A stretch of 64,000 bases of DNA from Kitasatospora mediocidica KCTC 9733 (GTDB lineage Bacteria; Actinomycetota; Actinomycetes; Streptomycetales; Streptomycetaceae). The translations under genes were made by a program, and so were the position numbers. The notes beneath the pieces are model-generated. The model worked only from the letters and a program-made list of their open reading frames with translations, was not told the DNA's origin and ran no database searches. Below, piece by piece: positions 1 through 7,814 of the stretch; the first letter of the stretch is position 1; the number at the start of each line of letters is the position of its first letter. The DNA lies in assembly GCF_000744225.1 (NCBI RefSeq), contig NZ_JQLN01000007.1, positions 372,001 through 436,000 on the forward strand, read 5' to 3'.

Positions 1-287
1 AGCGCGAGCGGCCGCAGCGTCGGGCCGTCCAGCAGCAGGTAGCTGCCGGTGATCCGGGGCAGGCCGCGGGCGGGGTTGGCGGGGGCCACGCCCGCGATCT
101 TCACGCCCGCGTAGTCGGCGGTGGCGGCCGGCATCATCAGCAGCTCGCCGGCCGGCACCCGCACGTTGCTGCGGGCCGGGCACCGCTCGGGGTCGAGTCC
201 CTCGCGCAGCACCTTCGCGACGGCCGCCGCGGCCTCGACGGGTGTGAGGTCGACGGGAAGCCAGGAGAGCGGCTGGTCGGGCGTCAT
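1..287 (-). CDS. Ornithine cyclodeaminase/mu-crystallin family reductase, N-terminal part (cut by window edge)
   Basis: Only the first 95 or so residues are present; the gene runs off the left edge. The ATG at 287 opens a protein with the typical start of the ornithine cyclodeaminase/mu-crystallin family (PVDLTPVEAAAAVAKVL, then NVRVPAGELLMMPA, then GVKIAGVAPANPARGLP and YLLLDGPT). Members are NAD(P)H-dependent enzymes. Several act as delta1-pyrroline-2-carboxylate or delta1-piperideine-2-carboxylate reductases. It lies 60 nt downstream of a proline-racemase-family gene on the same strand, so reduction of a cyclic imino acid formed by that pathway is the likely job. The exact substrate is inference. 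Confidence 0.8.
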   Translation of the reverse strand, partial: MTPDQPLSWLPVDLTPVEAAAAVAKVLREGLDPERCPARSNVRVPAGELLMMPAATADYAGVKIAGVAPANPARGLPRITGSYLLLDGPTLRPLA

Positions 288-347
288 GATGATCCGATCG
301 GTGAGGTGGTGGTCCACAGCGCGAGGAAGCCCTGACCAGGCTCTTGC

Positions 348-1325
348 TCACACCAGGAGGAACCCCGTGCCGAGCTCGTCCAGCGGGTCCAGGACGAAGC
401 GGTGCTCCCCCGTACGGTAGGCCTGGCCGGTGACCTCGGTGAGCACGCCGCGCGGGTGCTGCCCGACCACCCGGCCGGTCATCACCGTGCCGATCACGGA
501 CTCGTGCCGCAGCTCCTCCCCCGGCCCGAGCCGCCCGTCGGCGGCCAGCAGGGCCAGCCGGGCGGAGGTGCCGGACCCGCACGGGGAGCGGTCGATCTGG
601 CCGTCGGCGAAGACGGTCACATTGCGCTGGCTGGGCCCTGACGGGGTGTCGGGCAGCTCCTGGTGGAGGATCACCCCGTAGAGGTCGTACGCCGGTAGCA
701 GCGCGGCGCGGACCTCCCGTCCCAGCGCGGTCAACTCCGCCAGGGCGGCCGGGTCGACCGAGGGCACCGCGAGCGAGGCGTAGACGGCGCCGGAGTCCGC
801 GAGGTCCACCTGCACGGTGCCGCGCGAGGTCGCGACGGGCACCTTGCGGGCGAGGACGGCCGTCGGCACGTTGCGGAAGGTGACCGCGGTGGTGCGCCCG
901 CCGGCGCGGTGCACCACCGCGGTGACCCGTCCCGAGGGCACGTCGATCCGCACCCTGGCCTCGCCGTCGTCGGGGGCCGCCACCAGCCCGCTGTCCACGG
1001 CCCAGGCTCCGAGCGCGATGGTGCCGTGGCCGCAGGCCGTCGAGTAGCCGTCCTTGTGCCAGAACAGCACCCCGAGGTGCGCCTCGCTGTCGTCCGGCGG
1101 CACCACGAACCCGCCGTACATCCCCGGGTGCCCGCGCGGCTCGCGGGTCAGCAGCCGGCGCACCTCGTCCAGCCGGCCCGGCCGCGGCGCGGTCGCGCTC
1201 CCGCCCGCCCCGATGGCGATCGCCCGCCGCTCGGCCACCGTGTCACCGGCGACCGGCGGCAGGCCCGCGGTGACGATCCGAAACGGCTCGCCGGCCGTGT
1301 GGTAGTCCACCGTCTCGACGATCAC
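348..1325 (-). CDS. Proline racemase/hydroxyproline epimerase family protein (second copy)
   Basis: This 325-residue protein of the proline racemase family inverts the alpha carbon of proline or hydroxyproline by a two-thiol mechanism. Both catalytic cysteines are visible, in TACGHGTIALG and DRSPCGSGTSARL. Known trans-3-hydroxyproline dehydratases of this family replace the second cysteine with threonine, so racemase/epimerase activity is favoured. The start is GTG at 1325, overlapping the stop of the upstream aldehyde dehydrogenase by 4 nt (GTGA), which indicates translational coupling. It is clearly diverged from the paralogue at 2698-3699, so the two may handle different hydroxyproline isomers. 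It is followed by the ornithine-cyclodeaminase-family gene. Confidence 0.85.
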   Translation of the reverse strand: MIVETVDYHTAGEPFRIVTAGLPPVAGDTVAERRAIAIGAGGSATAPRPGRLDEVRRLLTREPRGHPGMYGGFVVPPDDSEAHLGVLFWHKDGYSTACGHGTIALGAWAVDSGLVAAPDDGEARVRIDVPSGRVTAVVHRAGGRTTAVTFRNVPTAVLARKVPVATSRGTVQVDLADSGAVYASLAVPSVDPAALAELTALGREVRAALLPAYDLYGVILHQELPDTPSGPSQRNVTVFADGQIDRSPCGSGTSARLALLAADGRLGPGEELRHESVIGTVMTGRVVGQHPRGVLTEVTGQAYRTGEHRFVLDPLDELGTGFLLV

Positions 1326-2701
1326 CGCAGGTCTCCGGCGGGCAGCAGGCTGACGGTGCGGCCGGCGGTGTAGAAGTCGAGCGCGGCCTGACCCTGCTCG
1401 CGCGCGCCGTACGAGGCGGCCTTGGCCCCGCCGAACGGCAGGTGGAAGTCGACGCCGCTGGAGGGCGCGTTGACCCGGATCATCCCGGCGTCCAGGCGGT
1501 CGGCGACGGCCAGCGCGGTGTCCAGGCTCCGGGTGTGCACGGAGGTGGCCAGCGTGTGCCGGGTGCTGTTGGCGAGGGCGATCGCCTCGTCCAGGTCGGC
1601 GGCGGCCAGCAGGACCGCGACCGGGCCGAAGAACTCCTCGGCCAGCAGCGGGTGCTCCGGCGGCACCTCGGCCAGCAGCGTCGGCTCGATGAACCAGCCC
1701 TCCCGGTCCGGGCGTTCGCCGCCGGCCAGCACGGTGGCCCCGGCCGCGCGGGCCGAGCCGACCGCCCCGGCCAGCCGGTCCAGCGCGGCCTGCGAGATCA
1801 CCGGGCCGCAGGCGGTGCCGGGCAGCGCCGGGTCGGCGGCCGACAGCGCGGACAGCGCCTTGGCCAGTGCCTCGCGCAGCGGCTGGTAGGCCTCGCCGAC
1901 GGCGATCACCTTGCTGGTGGCGGTGCACTTCTGGCCCGCGTAGCCGGCGATCGCGGCGGCCAGGTGGGCGGCGGCCTGCTCGATGTCGGCGTCCGGCAGC
2001 ACCAGCGCCGCGTTCAGCCCGCCCATCTCGGCCTGCACCGGGATGCCGCGCGCGGTGGCGGCGGCGATGACGGCGGCGCCGGTGGCGGTCGATCCGGTGA
2101 AGGAGACCACGTCGGCGGCCGAGACCAGCGCGCCGCCCTCCTCCGCGCCGCCCGGCAGGACGGTGAGCACGTCGGCGGGCAGGTCGAGCAGTTCGGCCAG
2201 CCGCAGCGCGCAGGCGGTCGCCTCGGGCGCCGGCTTGAGCACGACGGTGTTGCCGGTGGCCAGCGCGGGCGCGGCCTTCCAGACCGGGATGGCCAGCGGG
2301 AAGTTCCACGGGGTGATCAGGCCGGCCACGCCGTGCGGGCGGCGACGGGTCAGCAGCAGGCCCGGGCCGGCCGCCGGCTCGTGCACGGCACCCGTCGGCG
2401 CGTACGGCGCCTGGGCGTAGTAGCGCAGGATCGCGGCGGTCCGGGCGACCTCGCCGCGCGCCTCGGCGATCGGCTTGCCCACCTCGCGGACGGTCAGCGC
2501 GGCCAGTTCGTCGGCATGCGCCTCGACGGCGTCGGCGGCCCGGCCCAGCGCCGCAGAACGGGCCGCCGCACCGGCCGCGAGCCAGCCGGGCTGCGCGGCC
2601 CGGGCCCGCTCGACGGCCGCGGCGGTGCCGAACGCGCCGGGCGCCCGGACCTCGACGACCAGATCGGCGGGGTCGGCGGGGTTGTACGAGATGACGGTCA
2701 C
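1322..2701 (-). CDS. NAD(P)-dependent aldehyde dehydrogenase, probably 2-oxoglutarate semialdehyde dehydrogenase
   Basis: This 459-residue aldehyde dehydrogenase superfamily protein has the cofactor-site segment LITPWNFPLAIPVWK, the general-base glutamate in QAEMGGLNAAL and the catalytic cysteine in GYAGQKCTATSK. In hydroxyproline breakdown the last step oxidises 2-oxoglutarate semialdehyde (2,5-dioxopentanoate) to 2-oxoglutarate, which feeds the TCA cycle. The position between two racemase/epimerase genes and next to a DapA-family gene fits that role. The start is GTG at 2701, with a 4-nt GTGA overlap onto the upstream epimerase stop, so the three genes are coupled. The substrate is inferred from context rather than from residues. 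Confidence 0.85.
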   Translation of the reverse strand: MTVISYNPADPADLVVEVRAPGAFGTAAAVERARAAQPGWLAAGAAARSAALGRAADAVEAHADELAALTVREVGKPIAEARGEVARTAAILRYYAQAPYAPTGAVHEPAAGPGLLLTRRRPHGVAGLITPWNFPLAIPVWKAAPALATGNTVVLKPAPEATACALRLAELLDLPADVLTVLPGGAEEGGALVSAADVVSFTGSTATGAAVIAAATARGIPVQAEMGGLNAALVLPDADIEQAAAHLAAAIAGYAGQKCTATSKVIAVGEAYQPLREALAKALSALSAADPALPGTACGPVISQAALDRLAGAVGSARAAGATVLAGGERPDREGWFIEPTLLAEVPPEHPLLAEEFFGPVAVLLAAADLDEAIALANSTRHTLATSVHTRSLDTALAVADRLDAGMIRVNAPSSGVDFHLPFGGAKAASYGAREQGQAALDFYTAGRTVSLLPAGDLR

Positions 2702-3699
2702 AGTAGAAAGCCTCCGGGGAACGGGTCGCGCGGGTCGAGGAAGTACTGGGCCGTGCCGGTCACCCAGGCCCGGCCGGTGACGGTGGGCACCACGGCGGGC
2801 AGGCCGGCCACCGAGGTCTCCTCGACCAGGCGGCCGGTGAAGCTGGTGCCGATGAACGACTCGTTGACGAAGTCGCGGCCGATCGGCAACTCGCCGCGGG
2901 CGTGCAGCTGGGCCATCCGGGCGGAGGTGCCGGTGCCGCACGGCGAGCGGTCGAACCAGCCGGGGTGGATGGCCATCGCGTGCCGGGAGTGCTCGGCGGT
3001 GGAGCCGGGGGCCAGCAGGTTGACGTGGTGGCAGCTGTGGAAGGACGGGTCCTCGGGGTGCACCGGACGCTCGGCCTCGTTGATCGCGTCCATCAGCGCC
3101 AGGCCCGCCTGCAGGATCTCCTGCTTGCGCTCGCGCTCGAAGGGGATCCCGAACTCGGCCAGCGGCAGGATGGCGTAGAAGTTGCCGCCGTACGCCAGGT
3201 CGTAGCGGACCGTGCCGTGGCCGGGGACCTCGATCTTGCGGTCGAGGGCGACCGCGAAGGAGGCCACGTTGCGGATCGTCACCGCCGTGGCCGCGCCGTC
3301 CTTCACCTGCACCTCGGCGACGACCAGCCCGGCGGGAGTGTCCAGGCGGACCGTGGTGACCGGCTCGACGACCGGGACCATGCCGGTCTCCACCAGGACG
3401 GTGGCCACCCCGATCGTGCCGTGCCCGCACATCGGCAGCAGGCCGGAGACCTCGATGAAGAGCACGCCGAAGTCGGCGTCCGGGCGGGTGGGCGGCTGCA
3501 GGATCGCGCCGCTCATCGCCGCGTGGCCGCGCGGCTCGTACATCAGCAGCGTGCGGAAGTGGTCCAGGTTCTGCTGGAAGTGCGTGCGGCGCTCGGCCAT
3601 GGTGGCGCCGGGGATGACGCCGAAGCCGCCGGTGATCACCCGGGTGGGCATGCCCTCGGTGTGCGAGTCGACGGCGTGGAAGACGTGGCGGGTGCGCAT
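2698..3699 (-). CDS. 4-hydroxyproline 2-epimerase / proline racemase family
   Basis: This 333-residue protein starts with the canonical family opening (AVDSHTEGMPTRVITGG). It carries both thiol motifs, PMCGHGTIGVA and DRSPCGTGTSARMAQL. The MCGHGTIG form is typical of 4-hydroxyproline 2-epimerases, which convert trans-4-hydroxy-L-proline to cis-4-hydroxy-D-proline, the entry step of bacterial hydroxyproline catabolism. The downstream dehydrogenase overlaps it by 4 nt. The DapA-family deaminase gene lies 55 nt upstream. It is a cytosolic enzyme with no signal peptide. Confidence 0.88.
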   Translation of the reverse strand: MRTRHVFHAVDSHTEGMPTRVITGGFGVIPGATMAERRTHFQQNLDHFRTLLMYEPRGHAAMSGAILQPPTRPDADFGVLFIEVSGLLPMCGHGTIGVATVLVETGMVPVVEPVTTVRLDTPAGLVVAEVQVKDGAATAVTIRNVASFAVALDRKIEVPGHGTVRYDLAYGGNFYAILPLAEFGIPFERERKQEILQAGLALMDAINEAERPVHPEDPSFHSCHHVNLLAPGSTAEHSRHAMAIHPGWFDRSPCGTGTSARMAQLHARGELPIGRDFVNESFIGTSFTGRLVEETSVAGLPAVVPTVTGRAWVTGTAQYFLDPRDPFPGGFLL

Positions 3700-3754
3700 C
3701 GGTGCCCCTTCGTCGGAAGGTCGGGCCGGCCCCGACGGCCGGCCCGACGGGAAA

Positions 3755-4663
3755 TCAGCGCAGGCCCTCGGCGAGGGCCTTCTCGGTGGCGGCGCGCACG
3801 GCGGCCTCGGTCTCGGGGGCGAGCGGGGCGCGCGGGGCGCGGGTGGGACCGCCGGGGCGGCCGGCGATGTCCATGGAGAGCTTGATCGCCTGGACGAACT
3901 CGGTCTTGGAGTCCCAGCGCAGCAGCGAGTGCAGCGCCTTGTAGAGCGGCAGCGCGGTGGCCAGGTCGTGGGCGACGGCGGCCCGGTAGAGCGCGACCGA
4001 GGCCTGCGGCAGGGCGTTGGGGTAGCCGGCGATCCAGCCGACCGCGCCGGCCAGCGCCAGCTCCAGCAGCACGTCGTCCGCGCCGATCAGCAGGTCCAGG
4101 CCCGGGGCCAGCTCGGCGATCTCGTAGGCGCGCCGGACGTCACCGCTGAACTCCTTGACCGCCACGATGCTGCCGTCGCCGTGCAGCGCCGCCAGCAGCT
4201 CGGGCACCAGGTCGACCTTGGTGTCGAACGGGTTGTTGTACGCCACCACCGGCAGGCCGACAGCGGCCACCTCGGCGTAGTGGGCGCGCACGGTGGCGGC
4301 GTCCGCCCGGTAGGCGTTCGGCGGCAGCAGCAGGACGGAGCCGGCGCCGGCGTCGGCGGCCTGCTCGGTCCAGCGCTTCGACTCGGCGCTGCCGTACGCG
4401 GCGACCCCGGGCATCACCCGCGCGCCGTCGCCGGCCGCCTCGACCGCGGTGTGCACGACCTTGGCGCGCTCCGCGTCGGTGAGGGTCTGGTACTCCCCGA
4501 GCGAGCCGTTGGGGACGACGCCGTCACAGCCGGAGTCGATCAGCCAGCGGACGTGCTCGGCGTAGGCGTCGTAGTCCACCGAGCGGTCGGCCCGCAGGGG
4601 GAGAGTGGTGGCGACCATGATCCCGCGCCACGGACGGGTGGGGTCGTTCAGGGCGTTGGACAC
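3755..4663 (-). CDS. DapA-family lyase, probable delta1-pyrroline-4-hydroxy-2-carboxylate deaminase
   Basis: This 302-residue TIM-barrel protein of the dihydrodipicolinate synthase/N-acetylneuraminate lyase family has the GxxGE-type loop (VPNGSLGEYQTLT), the YNNPF segment and the Schiff-base lysine in IVAVKEFSGD. In hydroxyproline pathways a member of this family deaminates and dehydrates delta1-pyrroline-4-hydroxy-2-carboxylate to 2-oxoglutarate semialdehyde, the substrate of the adjacent dehydrogenase. The start is GTG at 4663 behind AAGGAG. It heads the second transcription unit of the cluster, with its own promoter and a palindrome just upstream. A role in lysine synthesis is unlikely in this context. 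Confidence 0.85.
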   Translation of the reverse strand: MSNALNDPTRPWRGIMVATTLPLRADRSVDYDAYAEHVRWLIDSGCDGVVPNGSLGEYQTLTDAERAKVVHTAVEAAGDGARVMPGVAAYGSAESKRWTEQAADAGAGSVLLLPPNAYRADAATVRAHYAEVAAVGLPVVAYNNPFDTKVDLVPELLAALHGDGSIVAVKEFSGDVRRAYEIAELAPGLDLLIGADDVLLELALAGAVGWIAGYPNALPQASVALYRAAVAHDLATALPLYKALHSLLRWDSKTEFVQAIKLSMDIAGRPGGPTRAPRAPLAPETEAAVRAATEKALAEGLR

Positions 4664-4684
4664 GAGAGTATCTCCTTGGTGAGG

Positions 4685-4740
4685 TGTGACATTTTATAGG
4701 CGCTCGACGAATGGCGCAAGCACTTGCGTGCGCCATTCGT
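4685..4740 (-). promoter_or_regulatory. Promoter and candidate operators of the DapA-family gene
   Basis: Reading on the minus strand, a TATAAA -10 box lies at 4693-4698, about 30 nt before the GTG start. The motif TGTGACATTTTA (plus strand, 4685-4696) overlaps it and matches 11 of 12 positions of TGTGACATATTA over the other promoter of the cluster. A perfect 12-bp inverted repeat with a 10-nt loop (4707-4740, arms ACGAATGGCGCA) covers the -35 region. It could be a repressor site, the terminator of the upstream oxidoreductase gene, or both. No regulator gene is in the window. Confidence 0.55.
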
Positions 4741-4749
4741 GACGGACGA

Positions 4750-6180
4750 TCAGTTCTCGGACGTACCGGCGGCGAGTTCGCCGAGCAGGACCGGGCAGGA
4801 GAGCGGGCGGCTGTCCGCGCCCTGCGCCCCGCCCCCGGACAGACAGGCCACCGCCGGACCGCACATCCGGCCCTGGCACCAGCCCATCCCGGCCCGGGTG
4901 AGCAGCTTGACGGTGCGCGGGTCCCCGGCGCCCAGCTCGTCGACGGCCTCCCGGACGGCGGAGACCGGGACCTCCTCGCAGCGGCAGACCTCGGTGTCCG
5001 GGTGCAGCCAGGACGTCCAGTCGGGGCCCGGCCGGTGGGCGGCGGCCATCAGCTCGGCGAACGCCCGCAGCCGCCGGCGCCGGCTCAGCAGCGCCCGGGG
5101 CGGCGTCGCCCCGGCGATCGCCAGCGCCGCCGACTCGCCCTCGGCGATGGCCAGTTCGGCCCCGCCGACGCCGCAGGTCTCACCCGCCGCCCAGAGCCCG
5201 GGCACGCTGGTGCGCTGGTGGCCGTCCACGCGCAGCGCCACCGTGCCGTCCGGCACCGGACGGGTGGCGGCGCCCAGTTCGGTGGCCAGCTCGATCTGCG
5301 GGACGAGCCCGTGGCCGACCGCCAGCGCGTCGCAGTCGATCCGGCGCTCGGTCCCGGGCAGCGGACGCCAGCGGGCGTCCAGCCGCGCCACCGTCACGCC
5401 GGTCACCCGGTCCGTGCCATGTGCCTGGACCACCGCGCTGGAGCGGCGCAGTCGTACGCCGTGGCGGGCCAGCGCCGCGCCGTGCACCGCGCCCTCGACC
5501 AGCTTGCCCGGGACGGCCGCCAGCACACCCGGACGGCGGGCGTAGCCGAGGTAGTCCCCCGCCTCCACGACGGCCGGCACCGCCGCGCCGGCGGCCGTCA
5601 GCGAGGCGGCCGCCGCCAGCAGCAGCGGGCCGCTGCCGGCCACCACCACCCGGCGGCCCGGCAGCACCAGCCCGGACTTGAGCATCGCCTGCGCGCCGCC
5701 CGCGGTGACCACCCCCGGCAGCGTCCAGCCGGGGAACGGCAGCTGGCGCTCGTAGGCGCCGGTGGCCAGCAGCACGGCCCTGGCCCGGATCACGGCGCTC
5801 CCCGCGGAGTCGGCGCCGACCGCGGCGTGCAAGCGCCACTCGGCGCCTGCCTCGGCCGCCCACACGTGGTGGTGGGCCAGCCGCACGATCCGCCCGGCCG
5901 CCACGTGCGCGGCCAGCCGGTCGGCGAGGCCGGTGAAGACGGACCACTGGTGGTGCAGCCGGTCGGGACGGGCGGCGCCCAGCGCGGGGGCCGGGTGGCG
6001 GTAGTACTGGCCGCCGGGACGGGCGCCCGCGTCCAGCAGCGCGCAACGCAGGCCGTGGTCGGCGGCGGCCACGGCCCCGGCCAGTCCGGCCGGACCGGCC
6101 CCGATCACCGCCAGGTCGTACCCGGCGGGGTCGTCAGCGTGCTCTGTGCGCTCTGCGTGCTCAGACGGCGAGGTCGCCAT
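4750..6180 (-). CDS. FAD/NAD(P)-binding oxidoreductase with BFD-like [2Fe-2S] tail, hydroxyproline dehydrogenase subunit
   Basis: This 476-residue flavoprotein resembles the HcnB/opine oxidase A-type subunits. It has an N-terminal FAD Rossmann motif (VIGAGPAGLAG), a central NAD(P)-type motif (VVAGSGPLLLA) and a C-terminal cysteine set, CRCEE then CQGRMC, typical of a BFD-like [2Fe-2S] domain. Genes of this type combine with a small ferredoxin-like subunit and a DAO-fold subunit to form heterotrimeric D-hydroxyproline or opine dehydrogenases, and exactly those two partners lie upstream. The start at 6180 overlaps the ferredoxin-like gene by 20 nt. Electron transfer from the imino acid through FAD and Fe-S to the respiratory chain is inferred. 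Confidence 0.85.
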   Translation of the reverse strand: MATSPSEHAERTEHADDPAGYDLAVIGAGPAGLAGAVAAADHGLRCALLDAGARPGGQYYRHPAPALGAARPDRLHHQWSVFTGLADRLAAHVAAGRIVRLAHHHVWAAEAGAEWRLHAAVGADSAGSAVIRARAVLLATGAYERQLPFPGWTLPGVVTAGGAQAMLKSGLVLPGRRVVVAGSGPLLLAAAASLTAAGAAVPAVVEAGDYLGYARRPGVLAAVPGKLVEGAVHGAALARHGVRLRRSSAVVQAHGTDRVTGVTVARLDARWRPLPGTERRIDCDALAVGHGLVPQIELATELGAATRPVPDGTVALRVDGHQRTSVPGLWAAGETCGVGGAELAIAEGESAALAIAGATPPRALLSRRRRLRAFAELMAAAHRPGPDWTSWLHPDTEVCRCEEVPVSAVREAVDELGAGDPRTVKLLTRAGMGWCQGRMCGPAVACLSGGGAQGADSRPLSCPVLLGELAAGTSEN

Positions 6181-6475
6181 GGCCGTGGCCCTCCTGGGTG
6201 GTGACGGTGTCGCCGGGCTGGGCCGGGAGCAGGCAGGTGCGCTGGTTGGGGCGGCCGTTGACGGTGGCCAGGCAGTCGAAGCAGGCGCCGATGCCGCAGA
6301 ACGCCCCGCGCGGGCGGCCGCCGACCCGGGTGGTGCGCCAGGCCATGATGCCCTGGGCCCAGAGCGCGGCGGCGATGGTCTGCCCCGCCAGCGCGGGGAC
6401 CGGACGGCCGTCGAACTCGATGGTGTGGGCCGGGCCGGGGTCGGCCTCGACCAGTGCGGCGGGGGTGCGACGCAT
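6161..6475 (-). CDS. Small [2Fe-2S] ferredoxin-like subunit of the D-amino/imino acid dehydrogenase
   Basis: This 104-residue protein has a plant-type [2Fe-2S] motif, CGIGACFDC, followed by a fourth cysteine in RTCLLPA, and the domain opening TIEFDGRPVPALAGQTIAAAL. Such small subunits (HcnA/OoxB/SoxA-N type) pair with FAD subunits in bacterial hydroxyproline dehydrogenases and opine oxidases. The gene sits between the DAO-fold subunit (72 nt upstream) and the FAD/NAD subunit (20-nt overlap downstream), so the three are almost certainly co-translated and form one complex in the cytosol. Confidence 0.85.
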   Translation of the reverse strand: MRRTPAALVEADPGPAHTIEFDGRPVPALAGQTIAAALWAQGIMAWRTTRVGGRPRGAFCGIGACFDCLATVNGRPNQRTCLLPAQPGDTVTTQEGHGHGDLAV

Positions 6476-6547
6476 GGCTGATCCGTTCTGCGAGCGGGCG
6501 TGGGGGCGAGCGGGTGGCGGGCGTGGCGGGCGTGGGGGCGTGCGGGC

Positions 6548-7699
6548 TCAGGCCGGGAAGCGGTCGGGCCGGAACGGGGCGAGGTCCAGGTCGGGCCGCG
6601 CGCCGGTCAGCTGCCGGGCGATCAGCAGTCCGGTGGCGGGCGCCAGCCCGATCCCCGCGCCCTCGTGGCCGCAGGCGTGGTACAGGCCCGGCGCACGCGG
6701 GTCGGCGCCGATCGCGGGCAGGTGGTCCGGCAGGTAGGGCCGGAAGCCGCGGTAGGCCCGCAGCACCCGGACCCGGGCCAGGACCGGGAAGAGCTCGGCG
6801 GCCTGCGCGGCCAGCCGGCGCAGCACCTCGGGCGAGAGCGTCCGGTCGAAGCCGACCCGCTCGCGGCTGGCGCCGATCAGCACCGGCCCGGAGGGCGTGC
6901 CCTCGACGACGGCCGAGGTCTGCAGGGCGGCCGAGCCGCTGGCCACGTCGGCGACGTAGTCGGCGGCGTACACCTTGTGCCGCACCACCCGTGGCAGCGG
7001 CTCGGTGACCAGCACGAACCCGCGCCTGGGCAGCACCGGCAGGTTGACCCCGGCCAGCGCCGCGAGCTCGCCGCCCCAGGTGCCGGCCGCGTTGACCACC
7101 GCGCCGGCCGCCAGCTCCCGGCGCGCCGTGCGCACACCGCGCACGGCACCGCCGGGCCCGGTCGGCAGCCCGGTGACGGCCTCGCCCAGGTAGAGCTCGG
7201 CGCCGCGCTGCCGGGCGGCCCGCAGCAGATGGGCGGCCGCCAGCGCGGGCTGGACCTGGGCGTCCTGGGCGTAGTGGAAGCCGCCGGCCAGGCCCGGGGC
7301 CAGGTGCGGCTCCAGCTCGCGCAGCCGCTCGCCCGCCACCTCCTCGGCCTTCACCCCGGCGGCCGCCTGGCCGGCCGCGAAGGCCCGCAGGGCCTCCAGC
7401 CGCCGCGGGTCCGAGGCGACCACCAGGCCGCCCTTGGGCTCGTACTCGACGGCTGCCGGGAGCCGGCCCGCGAGCTCGGTCCAGAGCCGGGAGGAGAGCA
7501 GGGCGAGGTCGAGCTCGGGTCCGGGTTCCTTGTCGGAGAGCAACAGGTTGCCCTCGCCGGCGCCGGTGGTCCCGCCGGCCACCGGGCCGCGGTCGACCAC
7601 GGCGACCGACAGGCCGGCCTCGGCTGCGTAGTACGCGCAGGCGGCACCGACGACGCCGGCGCCGATCACCACGACGTCGTGAGAAGGTCTCGTGAGCAC
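6548..7699 (-). CDS. FAD-dependent D-amino-acid oxidase/dehydrogenase family subunit (D-hydroxyproline dehydrogenase)
   Basis: This 383-residue DAO-fold flavoprotein has the N-terminal dinucleotide motif VVIGAGVVGAACAYYAAE, the GGTTGAGEGN segment and the C-terminal CGHEGAGIGLAPATG motif that closes the FAD site. In this cluster it is best read as the catalytic subunit that oxidises cis-4-hydroxy-D-proline (or D-proline) to the cyclic imine. The start is GTG at 7699, immediately downstream of a -10 box, so the mRNA may be leaderless. It is the first gene of the unit that continues through the [2Fe-2S] and FAD/NAD subunits. Sarcosine or glycine oxidase activity is an alternative. Confidence 0.85.
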   Translation of the reverse strand: MLTRPSHDVVVIGAGVVGAACAYYAAEAGLSVAVVDRGPVAGGTTGAGEGNLLLSDKEPGPELDLALLSSRLWTELAGRLPAAVEYEPKGGLVVASDPRRLEALRAFAAGQAAAGVKAEEVAGERLRELEPHLAPGLAGGFHYAQDAQVQPALAAAHLLRAARQRGAELYLGEAVTGLPTGPGGAVRGVRTARRELAAGAVVNAAGTWGGELAALAGVNLPVLPRRGFVLVTEPLPRVVRHKVYAADYVADVASGSAALQTSAVVEGTPSGPVLIGASRERVGFDRTLSPEVLRRLAAQAAELFPVLARVRVLRAYRGFRPYLPDHLPAIGADPRAPGLYHACGHEGAGIGLAPATGLLIARQLTGARPDLDLAPFRPDRFPA

Positions 7700-7704
7700 G
7701 TCAG

Positions 7705-7734
7705 TAATATGTCACATTGCCAACGCACTGCCAA
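7705..7734 (-). promoter_or_regulatory. Promoter of the dehydrogenase unit with overlapping candidate operator
   Basis: On the minus strand TTGGCA (7729-7734) is separated by exactly 17 nt from CATATT (7706-7711), and the GTG start follows six bases later, which predicts a leaderless transcript. TGTGACATATTA (7705-7716) overlaps the -10 box and is nearly identical to a motif in the promoter at 4685-4696. The core ATGTGACAT is close to a palindrome, as expected for a dimeric regulator of the GntR kind. The regulator assignment is inference. Confidence 0.6.
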
Positions 7735-7758
7735 GACGACCCCCCGGGACGGCAAAAA

Positions 7759-7800
7759 GCCCCGGCCCGCTCCTCCCCTGCGGGAGAAGCGGGCCGGGGC
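7759..7800 (-). terminator. Rho-independent terminator of tatC
   Basis: A perfect 13-bp GC stem (arms GCCCCGGCCCGCT and its complement) is followed, in the minus direction, by a run of five T. It lies 15 nt after the tatC stop. It is one of the few classical stem-plus-T-run terminators in the window. Confidence 0.85.
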
Positions 7801-7814
7801 CCGTGCTGCACGGC

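Noticed and set aside
348..2309. Very long minus-strand frames spanning racemase and dehydrogenase genes as fusions
   Set aside because: The upstream parts are out-of-frame Arg/Gly-rich sequence. The true starts are the GTGA overlaps.
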